A stretch of DNA of 8,701 nt, from positions 1 through 8,701 of the forward strand of contig VFLE01000151.1 in assembly GCA_009885205.1 (NCBI GenBank). Direction: 5' to 3'. The notes below the pieces were generated by a model. The model was not told where the DNA came from. It saw only the letters and a list, made by a program, of their open reading frames with translations, and did not search any database. The translations under genes were made by a program, and so were the position numbers. Shown here in pieces: positions 1 through 6,787 of the stretch; within the stretch, counting starts at the first letter, position 1, and every line of letters begins with the position of its first letter. The DNA is from Candidatus Shapirobacteria bacterium. GTDB lineage: Bacteria; Patescibacteriota; Microgenomatia; UBA12405.

Positions 1-1107
1 AAAGTTTATGCCCTAATGGCTATGGTTTTATACAGCATTTCTCCCATAATTATTATTACCACTCGTATCGGCAACGAAAGTATCCTTCCCGCCTTCTTTT
101 CTACCCTTTGGTTGCTCTTAATCACTCTCTACTTTAAACACCCAAAAAAGCTATATGTTGTTTTGGCGGCATTAACCTTGGGGGTTGGTTTTTACAGTTT
201 CAAGGGTATGCGAATTATTGTACCAGTATGGGCAGCCTTAACAACATTGTTTATTTTATTTATCAACAAACTAACCAAAAAATCAGTCATAAATTCTCTA
301 TTTTTTATTATAACCATCATACCTTTTGCCTTAATTATCCCTATTCTTGAGCTAAAATATGCTGGTTCTATATTTGATAGAAGTTCTATTCCCCTCGAAA
401 GTTATCGTTATTTTATCCACTACTGGCTAGCCAATATCAACATCTTTTCTCTTTTTTCTGAACCAGATATCGGCAAAATCTATAACATGCCATATTTTGG
501 CGCACTTTTAGTTTCCACCATACCACTCTTCTTAATTGGTGTTTACACTATGGTTAAAAAAGACAATTATCAAAAATTTTTATTAACGACCTATTTTTTA
601 ACCCCAATTCTTTTTGGTGTTGCCAAGTCAACCAGTTACAGTCATCGACTAACCGGAATTGTTCCTCTCTACATATTAATTACCACTTTCGGTTTTAAGT
701 ATTTATATGAAACCAAAAAAACCTTGGCCATATTTTCTCTGGTTTTAATTTTGTTAAATTTTGCCGATTTTGCCAGCTACTACTACCTAAAATATCCCTA
801 TTTTAATCAAACCAAACAGGCCTTTACCAACAACTACCATACCGCATTTAAGTCGTTGGCTAATATTTCCAAATCAAAAAGTTTAACACCCTATATCCAG
901 TCAGACATTTATAACGCTCATGGCGATGCCAACAAATTTTTTGAAAAAGCATATTTCAAAGAATCATTAAAAATTTGGAATTTGGGTGACGCTATGCCAG
1001 AAAATTCCATATTACTGACGCAATTAAATAATCTTGAAAATTCTACAAATTTACAGTTAGATTTATCAGAACCAAATATTAATCTGTTAATTTCAAATGA
1101 AAACTAA
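1..1107 (+). CDS. GT39-like polytopic membrane glycosyltransferase, 5'-partial
   Basis: The frame is open to the left edge (K-V-Y-A-L precedes the first ATG at 16), so that ATG is internal and the N-terminus lies outside the window. By alignment to the complete paralogues, TM1 and the first outer loop with the Asp-Glu motif are missing. The visible part keeps family landmarks: ISP followed by R-I-G-N-E (nt 64-78), matching RAGFE/RTGFE in the paralogues; a Y-S-F-K-G-M-R-x-x-x-P segment (nt 193-225) matching SxYxYSTAxLxxP; and S-H-R-L (nt 640-651), matching the H-x-x-R element before a late TM helix. Several hydrophobic helices precede a soluble tail from about nt 775. GT39 enzymes transfer a sugar from a polyprenyl-phosphate donor on the outer membrane face; donor and acceptor here are unknown. 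The tail differs from the K-Y-x-K-V tail of the minus-strand paralogues. The stop overlaps the next start by 11 bases, implying co-translation. Confidence 0.85.
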   Translation, partial: KVYALMAMVLYSISPIIIITTRIGNESILPAFFSTLWLLLITLYFKHPKKLYVVLAALTLGVGFYSFKGMRIIVPVWAALTTLFILFINKLTKKSVINSLFFIITIIPFALIIPILELKYAGSIFDRSSIPLESYRYFIHYWLANINIFSLFSEPDIGKIYNMPYFGALLVSTIPLFLIGVYTMVKKDNYQKFLLTTYFLTPILFGVAKSTSYSHRLTGIVPLYILITTFGFKYLYETKKTLAIFSLVLILLNFADFASYYYLKYPYFNQTKQAFTNNYHTAFKSLANISKSKSLTPYIQSDIYNAHGDANKFFEKAYFKESLKIWNLGDAMPENSILLTQLNNLENSTNLQLDLSEPNINLLISNEN

Positions 1108-1924
1108 ACCTATTGTTAGTATTATTATTCCTACCTGGAATACTGCCGATATTATCTCAAAATGTGTCAACACTATTATGAAATTTCTCCCCAAAGATTT
1201 TTACGAAATAATTGTTGTCGATAATGCTTCAACCGATGGTACGAAACAAATATTTTCAAAAATAGATAATATTAAATATATTCTTAACGATCAAAATTTA
1301 GGTTTTTCCAAGGCCAACAATATTGGTGCCAAACAGGATATTGGTCAATATCTATTTTTTTTAAATTCCGACATGGAATTAATCGATTCTACTTTGTTAG
1401 ACATGATCAAATATTTAGAACAAAATCCAAATGTCGGAGTTATCGGCCCTCAATTTCAAAACCCGGACTTAACCATTCAGGGTTCAATTACCCCTCCCCA
1501 AACACCTTTAAATGCCTTTAAAGAGTATTGGTTGGGTATAAGTGGCTCGTATACAAAATATTTTTTAAATAAAACAACCTCAGTTAACGCTATCTCTGGT
1601 GGTGCAATTTTAATTGATAAAAATATATTTAATAAAATTGGCGGTTGGGACGAAAGATATTTTTTTTATTACGAAGATTTAGAATTGTGTCGTCAAGTCA
1701 AAAAATTAAATAAAGAAATTATCTATTTTCCCGAATGTCGAGTTATTCATCGTCATGGGGCTAGTGGCACAAAAATTGCTGATTTATCAAATCAATGGCG
1801 CCGACTCATCCCCTCAGCCAAAATATATTTTGGGTTATTCCAATATTATCTAATCTTTTTTATCATCTGGTCCAGCCAAAAGGTAAAATATTGGCTTTCC
1901 CTGATAATTAGAAACCGTTCTTAA
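1097..1924 (+). CDS. GT2-family glycosyltransferase (WbbL/rhamnosyltransferase-like)
   Basis: A 275-residue GT-A fold enzyme that transfers a sugar from a nucleotide donor on the cytoplasmic side, probably onto a lipid-linked glycan. Motifs in order: VSIIIPTWN (7-15); VVDNASTDGT (40-49), the nucleotide-binding Asp segment; NLGFSKANNIGA (67-78); FLNSDMEL (88-95), in which N-S-D is the DxD-like metal site; SGGAILI (167-173); and GGWDERYFFYYEDLELC (182-198), whose E193-D194 contains the expected catalytic base. H218 and H220 follow. This order is typical of WbbL-like GT2 proteins, but the sugar cannot be predicted. The C-terminal 30 residues are hydrophobic with basic residues, suggesting membrane attachment. 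The ATG overlaps the end of the upstream GT39-like gene by 11 bases, and no Shine-Dalgarno sequence is visible. The last 75 bases are shared, antisense, with the end of the minus-strand gene 1850-3403. Confidence 0.93.
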   Translation: MKTKPIVSIIIPTWNTADIISKCVNTIMKFLPKDFYEIIVVDNASTDGTKQIFSKIDNIKYILNDQNLGFSKANNIGAKQDIGQYLFFLNSDMELIDSTLLDMIKYLEQNPNVGVIGPQFQNPDLTIQGSITPPQTPLNAFKEYWLGISGSYTKYFLNKTTSVNAISGGAILIDKNIFNKIGGWDERYFFYYEDLELCRQVKKLNKEIIYFPECRVIHRHGASGTKIADLSNQWRRLIPSAKIYFGLFQYYLIFFIIWSSQKVKYWLSLIIRNRS

Positions 1925-3403
1925 TATTTTTCCCCAATCATTTCCTCCACTTCTTTCTACTGAGACCATATATAGTATATTTTTTTCTACCTTATCTTTT
2001 TTTAAACTTCGATCAAAACAGTATTTATCATCAATACAAAAATATTCCCCACTATCATCTAACTCAAAAACTTTTTCACTATCTATTTTATTCCAAAATA
2101 AAAATCTTATTAATGCCGGTTCATAGGTATTATCCATCACCACTTTTTGATATTTATCTTTGTTTTCATTTATATACTGCATCGATTCTTTATAGCCAGT
2201 ATGCCACCAACGCCACGACTGATCTTTATAAAAATTCCAATAATAAAATTGAAATCGACAAAATTCAAACAATAAAACCAATACAAAAACTAATTTAAAT
2301 TTATTTAAACTACTAAATCCGTATGCCACTATAAACGACAAAGGGAAGACCAACAAAAATAATCTAGTCGCATGATTATAGCCATCAATTGTCAAACTCG
2401 ATGCCACTGGCGCTACCAACAAAAATCCTATTATCCAATAATATTTTTTGTTTTTTAGTAATGCAACTAATCCAAATAAAATTAATGGCAATTCTACCCA
2501 AAATAAATTTCCCACTTGGTGAAGGGAATGTCTAAAGGTGACATCTCCCTCGTTAAATAAAAAGTTTGTTCCAAATGCATTACTATAATTAAACAATATT
2601 TTTTTCGTCGAAATTACATATTTATTATAAAAAATTTTAGATATTAATGTATTATTAGCTCCATTTCGATACTCAATTACTTCTGCCGATACATCTTTAT
2701 TATTTAACAAACCCAACGACCCAAATCTATCGGCCACATGACCAAAAAATAATTGATAAATAATGGGAATAGAAACTAATATCCCCACCATCACAAACTT
2801 TAATAACTGCTTTAAATTAAGTTTGTAAAAATATAATGTCAGCAAAACCAACAGAGGCATCAAAATATTGGCCGTACTGTAGGTATACAAACTCAAGCTC
2901 AACAATATCGCCGATATTATCAGCCTTTTTTTTATCAACCAATACAAACCAAATAACAACAAACTAGACATCAAGGTTATTTCAAACCCCGCCCGACTAT
3001 ATTGGATGTGCCACGGGCTAATTGTCAAAATAAATACCGTTAACAAGCCAACGTTTTTACTAGCTTTTATTTGTAAAAGCAACAAATAAAAACCCCAAAT
3101 ACTCAATACTCCCAACATTGCCGGCCCTAGTCGTACACCCCATTCATTGAGTCCAAACACTTTTATAAATGGCATCATGGCATACATCAGTCCTGGTGCT
3201 CGCCATTCCGAAAAACTATGCATATATGATGGCCACAAATTTCCCTTATAGTCTCTTCCTGTCGTCAACAGTGAATATGATTGATATCCAGCATCCAGCT
3301 CATCACCAAATAATTCCACATAATCCAGTCTATAAGTTCTTAAAAAGAACGCCAAAAATAATAATATTATTAAAATCCAATTATTTTTTAAAAGTTTCAC
3401 CAT
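1850..3403 (-). CDS. GT39-like polytopic membrane glycosyltransferase
   Basis: A 517-residue GT-C protein predicted to transfer a sugar from a polyprenyl-phosphate donor at the outer membrane face. TM1 spans about 8-22. The first outer loop has F-G-D-E (32-35), the expected catalytic Asp-Glu pair, and SFSEWRAPGLMY (63-74). TISPWHIQYSRAGFE (127-141), SLYTYSTANILMP (171-183), E-G-D-x-x-x-R-H (285-292) and H-A-T-R (344-347) follow between further TM helices. A soluble C-terminal domain starts at about 390 and contains KYQKVVMD (417-424) and FLFWNKID (434-441), shared with 5142-6785. The ATG at 3403 was chosen: it overlaps the preceding stop by 7 bases (ATGGTGA) and puts TM1 at the N-terminus as in the siblings. 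A TTG start at 3445 would add 14 residues and overlap by 49 bases. It is probably the last gene of the minus-strand operon. Sugar and acceptor are unknown. Confidence 0.9.
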   Translation of the reverse strand: MVKLLKNNWILIILLFLAFFLRTYRLDYVELFGDELDAGYQSYSLLTTGRDYKGNLWPSYMHSFSEWRAPGLMYAMMPFIKVFGLNEWGVRLGPAMLGVLSIWGFYLLLLQIKASKNVGLLTVFILTISPWHIQYSRAGFEITLMSSLLLFGLYWLIKKRLIISAILLSLSLYTYSTANILMPLLVLLTLYFYKLNLKQLLKFVMVGILVSIPIIYQLFFGHVADRFGSLGLLNNKDVSAEVIEYRNGANNTLISKIFYNKYVISTKKILFNYSNAFGTNFLFNEGDVTFRHSLHQVGNLFWVELPLILFGLVALLKNKKYYWIIGFLLVAPVASSLTIDGYNHATRLFLLVFPLSFIVAYGFSSLNKFKLVFVLVLLFEFCRFQFYYWNFYKDQSWRWWHTGYKESMQYINENKDKYQKVVMDNTYEPALIRFLFWNKIDSEKVFELDDSGEYFCIDDKYCFDRSLKKDKVEKNILYMVSVERSGGNDWGKILRTVSNYQGKPIFYLLAGPDDKKD

Positions 3404-3963
3404 AAGAACAGAGTTATAAATAATAATGGTATTAATAATACCCAATTTTGCATCAATTCCATACTTTTTTCAACTGATTTTTCTAAACTAAATTTCGATT
3501 TATAATATGAAATTGTTTCAATTTCACCATTACGTACCCCAAAAGATAATTTTCCATCTACCATCTTTGTCGCTTTAATTTCCACTGTATATTTTTTATT
3601 CTGCGAATCAGTAATTGCCCCAAAATCTAATCGGGCATGGCTAGTATCACCAAAATTAAAACCCGAAAAACTTTGTTGATAAATAATAACATCACCATCT
3701 TTGACAAAAATTATTAACTCATCTTTGCTTTCTAAATTAGGATTTTTAAATACCAACTCCACTCGGTTTAAATTGTCGTTAGTCGCCACAAAGCTACTTT
3801 TATAATCGGTGAGCTTTACAAATTTTGTTTCAACATTAGGCTTATTTTCCACTACCAACTTGGTTGGGATTAAATTAATCACTACAAAAACCAAAAACCA
3901 CCCTCCAATTACCAACACCCAACCAACAACAATTTTTAAAAACTTATTTTTTAAATTTTGCAC
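3397..3963 (-). CDS. Small membrane-anchored protein with extracytoplasmic beta-sandwich-like domain
   Basis: A 188-residue protein of unknown function. A TM helix at about 11-31 is followed by a soluble, strand-rich region (about 40-155) and a short C-terminal hydrophobic segment (173-188). A TM hairpin holding an outer domain is likely. The middle reads S-F-V-A-T-N-D-N-L-N-R-V-E-L (57-70), then L-I-I-F-V-K-D (83-89), F-G-A-I-T-D-S-x-x-K-x-Y (114-125) and a closing strand. I recognise this pattern (F-x-A-x-x-x-N-L-x-R-I ... I-x-D-S-x-G-x-x-Y) as an outer domain fused to larger membrane proteins of polysaccharide loci; that is recollection, not a search. Here it stands alone. The start is GTG at 3963, inside the end of the preceding gene (20-base overlap), and no later ATG would keep the domain. 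The TGA stop overlaps the next ATG by 7 bases. Coupled translation suggests it may assist a neighbouring GT-C enzyme, which is inference. Confidence 0.72.
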   Translation of the reverse strand: MQNLKNKFLKIVVGWVLVIGGWFLVFVVINLIPTKLVVENKPNVETKFVKLTDYKSSFVATNDNLNRVELVFKNPNLESKDELIIFVKDGDVIIYQQSFSGFNFGDTSHARLDFGAITDSQNKKYTVEIKATKMVDGKLSFGVRNGEIETISYYKSKFSLEKSVEKSMELMQNWVLLIPLLFITLFLW

Positions 3964-5140
3964 AGACGTATAACCAATAAAAATATATCCCTGCCACTGC
4001 TAAATGAAATAAATTATTAAGCATCCCCGTATCAATATTTTTTGATTTTAAAACATCACTTATCAATGGCAAATTAATTAAATTTGAGTTTACCGGAGAC
4101 AACAATCCCCAGTATAAAAATTTATCCTCAAACAACAATGTAATTCCCATCAGTGGAATAACTACCACTACCAATTTCCACCAACCCCCAGAAACCACCA
4201 TTAAAATTGCCAAAAATGGCATCAACCAAACAAACCATTGCGGATTAAAATTGGAAAAACCCAATATCGCCAAATTAATTGCCATCAATAAAATGCATAT
4301 ACCCAACAAATTTTTCCCCAAGTTATTTTTAATTCCTATCAAAGTAGTTAACACTAACAGAACCGGGACAAGTGGTACAAATAACTTTAACTCAAACATT
4401 CTCATCGCTAGACCAGAATTTAACACATCAGTTTTAAAGTAATCATATTGTAAAAACGGCAAAATAGTTATCAAATAAAAAACAATAGGAATCAAAGCCA
4501 AAAATATTTTATTAAGCCAATTTTTAGTCGGGTATACCCCAGCCAAACTAATTGCCCAAATTAAGGGGAAACTTTTTACACTCGAGGCCAGTCCAAACAG
4601 CAAAAAAGCCAAAACTGGATAATCAAAATAAAAATACAAACCAATTAAAAATGGCATAATTGCCAAAATATCGTTTTGTCCCATCATCACCCCACTATAT
4701 AAAGTAATTGGGTTTAAATACCAAATTAAAGCGGCTAAACGTGATTTATTTTCAGACAATCCCGCTTTTTTGGCAATTTTATAAATTATCAAACCAGTCA
4801 CCAACAACAATAATAAAATGGGAAATTTACTCGTCAAATTGTAGATAAAAATATTTTTATCTAAAAAAGCAATATTACTTCCCACACCTAGCCATTTAAC
4901 AATATCTTTTCCTCCAATCAATTTAACCAAAGGTAATTCGGCTTTAACAAACCAATAATGCATCGGCGGGTAATGAAATTTGGGGGCACTATCAACATTT
5001 TCATTTAAATATTTATAAATATTCCAAACTTTTTCATTGCCTAGTGTTGCATAGTACAGCACTAATTTTGTATCAGGATGATAAGTAATCGGGGCTATTA
5101 AAAAATAAATTGTGGCTACCAATAAAATAATTTTTTTCAT
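3944..5140 (-). CDS. GT-C membrane glycosyltransferase, GT87/PIG-M-like
   Basis: A 398-residue polytopic membrane protein of a different GT-C branch from its GT39-like neighbours. After TM1 (about 3-18), the first outer loop has Y-H-P-D-T-K (20-25), with D23 as candidate catalytic acid, and HYPPMHYW (56-63), the YPP-type element of mannosyltransferase-like GT-C enzymes. Next come L-N-P-I-T-L-Y-S-G (142-150) and GQNDILAIMPF (154-164), then LFGLASSVKSFPLIW (181-195), which matches the G-L-A-x-x-x-K-x-F-P-L pattern of GT87 and PIG-M families. NFNPQWFVWLMPFL (297-310) resembles the Q-Y-x-x-W-x-x-P signature of these families. It lacks the large C-terminal soluble domain of the siblings. The expected donor is a polyprenyl-phosphate sugar used at the outer face; mannose is only a guess. 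The ATG is one base downstream of the preceding stop, without a Shine-Dalgarno sequence. Its end overlaps the next gene by 20 bases. Confidence 0.83.
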   Translation of the reverse strand: MKKIILLVATIYFLIAPITYHPDTKLVLYYATLGNEKVWNIYKYLNENVDSAPKFHYPPMHYWFVKAELPLVKLIGGKDIVKWLGVGSNIAFLDKNIFIYNLTSKFPILLLLLVTGLIIYKIAKKAGLSENKSRLAALIWYLNPITLYSGVMMGQNDILAIMPFLIGLYFYFDYPVLAFLLFGLASSVKSFPLIWAISLAGVYPTKNWLNKIFLALIPIVFYLITILPFLQYDYFKTDVLNSGLAMRMFELKLFVPLVPVLLVLTTLIGIKNNLGKNLLGICILLMAINLAILGFSNFNPQWFVWLMPFLAILMVVSGGWWKLVVVVIPLMGITLLFEDKFLYWGLLSPVNSNLINLPLISDVLKSKNIDTGMLNNLFHLAVAGIYFYWLYVCAKFKK

Positions 5141-5141
5141 A

Positions 5142-6785
5142 TTATTCTATGGTAATTATACTCGCAGTTTCATAAAGAGCATTCCATATTCGTTTCTGAA
5201 TCTTTGCTCCAGGCACTCTATTAACTTCCTCATCAGTAATATCAGTTCGTGTCCAAAATAAAGTATTTTTTAATTTATAATCACTTGGCCAATCAACTCT
5301 TCTAAAAATATATTTATCAAAATCAAAGTTTAAGTTTCCTTCAACCCCTGGTTTAGGTCTCAGGTCTGCATATTTATGTAAAGTCGTCGGGTCAAATTTA
5401 GTGTAAAACAAAAAGAAGATAAAACCCTGTGCATGAGGAGTGTCAATTATAACTTTACTATATTTATCCGAAATTGAGGCAAAATAAGGCATGCCTTCTT
5501 TGTATCCACCTGGTTGATATTCTCCATTATTTTCAAAAGCACTATATTTTAATTCATTATTAATTGTAAAAATTATCGTTACCAGCATAATTACACCAAT
5601 CAATCCACCTATCAAATAGTGTACGGGCAGATCCCTGTATCTGCCCATCTTTTTTATCATTTCCCACACTCTCCATATCCCCAACGCCGCTATAATTTCC
5701 ACCGCCATAAATATATTTAGTGACCTAAGTGGGTGATACCAAGTCCAAGTAGCGGCGGCAGGAGCAATTCCTGCCACCATCCAATAAATTAAAAATCGAT
5801 ATTTAAACGATTTCAAAATGTTACCAATTACAAATATAAATCCAATTAAAAAGGCTATTCCCTCTATCCAGCCTAGCATTCCCATCCCTGGAATAAATTG
5901 TGGTGACATTTTTACCCAGTCATAAATTCTAAAATTATAGTTAATTGGACTGATATACGAAAATATATGACCACAAATTATTCCCAAAAAATAATACCCC
6001 ATTGAAAATATATTTAGCAATTCTCTGGGAGCATATGGATAAAATCTATTAAATACGTTTTCTTGTCTAAATCTAGTCAACAGCAAAGAACTGTTGTTCA
6101 TCATAAAAATCGGCACACAAATCAAAATTAATCCCAGTAGGGGAATTAATTTTTTCACATCAAACTTAAAATTTTTAAATATTATTTTAATCGGATCAAC
6201 TGCCCACAATAATATTAAAAACGGAGCACTCAACCGTGCCGAATGATAGCTATATGCCGACAATCCCAAAAACAAAACCGACAACATGGTTTTAAATTTA
6301 TTTTTAGACGTCAATAAAAAATAGGCACCTCCACTAAAAAACATCGCCGATAAGTTAGTTTCAAACGCATTTCTCGAAAAATGTAATCGCCATGGTTCAA
6401 ACGACAATATAAAAAACAAAAATAGACAGAGCCAACTATTTTTTATATATTTTTTTAACAACAAATACAAAAAAACCAAATATACAGTACCGGCAATAGC
6501 CGATGTCATCCGCACTGCCGTGGCATTTAGTCCAAACAAATAAATAAATGGAATCGTCAAATAAGCATACAAGGCTGGTTTAAAATCGTTAAAAGACCGG
6601 AGTGACAATGGCATCCAATTACCATATTCATCTTTGCCCGTCTTCAACAAGGAATAAGCATTATATCCCAAAGCCGCTTCATCAAAACCCAACGAAGGAG
6701 GGGATTTATCTAGTCCCCAGGTTCGCAAAACCAAACCCAAAAATACAATCAAAATTGCCAAAATAGTTATCAATTTAATTTTCAT
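5142..6785 (-). CDS. GT39-like (ArnT/PMT-type) membrane glycosyltransferase
   Basis: A 547-residue, complete GT39-like enzyme that should move a sugar from a polyprenyl-phosphate carrier to an acceptor outside the membrane. TM1 is at about 5-20. The first outer loop holds S-L-G-F-D-E (31-36), whose Asp-Glu pair is the expected catalytic site, and SFNDFKPALYAYL (64-76). Then follow EPWRLHFSRNAFE (130-142), SAYSYHSARLSAP (176-188), GIAPAAATWTWYHPLR (339-354) with the H-x-x-R element, a cytoplasmic loop K-K-M-G-R-Y-R-D-L-P (378-387), and a last TM at about 390-408. The outer C-terminal domain includes GYKEGMPY (427-434), KYSKVIID (441-448) and FLFYTKFD (458-465). Residues 381-387 are encoded by a G+C-rich perfect inverted repeat unlike the surrounding DNA. 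The ATG lies two bases past the preceding stop, with no Shine-Dalgarno sequence at useful spacing. Sugar and acceptor are unknown. Confidence 0.92.
   Translation of the reverse strand: MKIKLITILAILIVFLGLVLRTWGLDKSPPSLGFDEAALGYNAYSLLKTGKDEYGNWMPLSLRSFNDFKPALYAYLTIPFIYLFGLNATAVRMTSAIAGTVYLVFLYLLLKKYIKNSWLCLFLFFILSFEPWRLHFSRNAFETNLSAMFFSGGAYFLLTSKNKFKTMLSVLFLGLSAYSYHSARLSAPFLILLWAVDPIKIIFKNFKFDVKKLIPLLGLILICVPIFMMNNSSLLLTRFRQENVFNRFYPYAPRELLNIFSMGYYFLGIICGHIFSYISPINYNFRIYDWVKMSPQFIPGMGMLGWIEGIAFLIGFIFVIGNILKSFKYRFLIYWMVAGIAPAAATWTWYHPLRSLNIFMAVEIIAALGIWRVWEMIKKMGRYRDLPVHYLIGGLIGVIMLVTIIFTINNELKYSAFENNGEYQPGGYKEGMPYFASISDKYSKVIIDTPHAQGFIFFLFYTKFDPTTLHKYADLRPKPGVEGNLNFDFDKYIFRRVDWPSDYKLKNTLFWTRTDITDEEVNRVPGAKIQKRIWNALYETASIITIE
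5625..5646. repeat. G+C-rich perfect inverted repeat, REP-like, inside a coding region
   Basis: Arms GGGCAGAT (5625-5632) and ATCTGCCC (5639-5646) pair perfectly around the six-base loop CCCTGT. Fourteen of 22 bases are G or C, in a region of about one third G+C. It encodes G-R-Y-R-D-L-P (residues 381-387) in a predicted cytoplasmic loop of the GT39-like gene, using AGG, CTG and CCC codons. Shape and composition recall short REP-like palindromes that are scattered through many bacterial genomes and mobilised by Y1-type (RAYT) transposases. Only one copy is in the window, so membership of a repeat family is inference. Confidence 0.6.
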
Positions 6786-6787
6786 AT

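Noticed and set aside
1880..1920. Possible terminator hairpin in the convergent overlap (GGCTTTC ... GAAACC)
   Set aside because: The stem is imperfect and short, and no T run follows it directly on either strand.
2113..2298. Short plus-strand open frame
   Set aside because: It is antisense to a well-supported GT39-like gene, with no recognisable motifs and no start signal.
3063..3080. Perfect 7-base inverted repeat GCTTTTA / TAAAAGC
   Set aside because: It is inside coding sequence, A+T-rich like its surroundings and without a T tract, so chance is the simplest explanation.
3169..3405. Short plus-strand open frame
   Set aside because: It is a shadow opposite the N-terminal catalytic loop region of a GT39-like gene.
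3404..3445. Upstream TTG start adding 14 residues to the GT39-like gene that ends at 1850
   Set aside because: The ATG at 3403 gives a 7-base overlap with the previous stop and an N-terminus like the siblings. The added residues are unsupported.
4251..4442. Short plus-strand open frame
   Set aside because: It is a shadow opposite the GT87/PIG-M-like gene, low in complexity and without motifs.
5757..5775. Second G+C-rich inverted repeat (GGCAGGA / TCCTGCC) about 110 bases from the REP-like palindrome
   Set aside because: It encodes the G-I-A-P-A segment just before the H-x-x-R element, a place where the family tends to have Pro-Ala. Codon choice explains the palindrome well enough.
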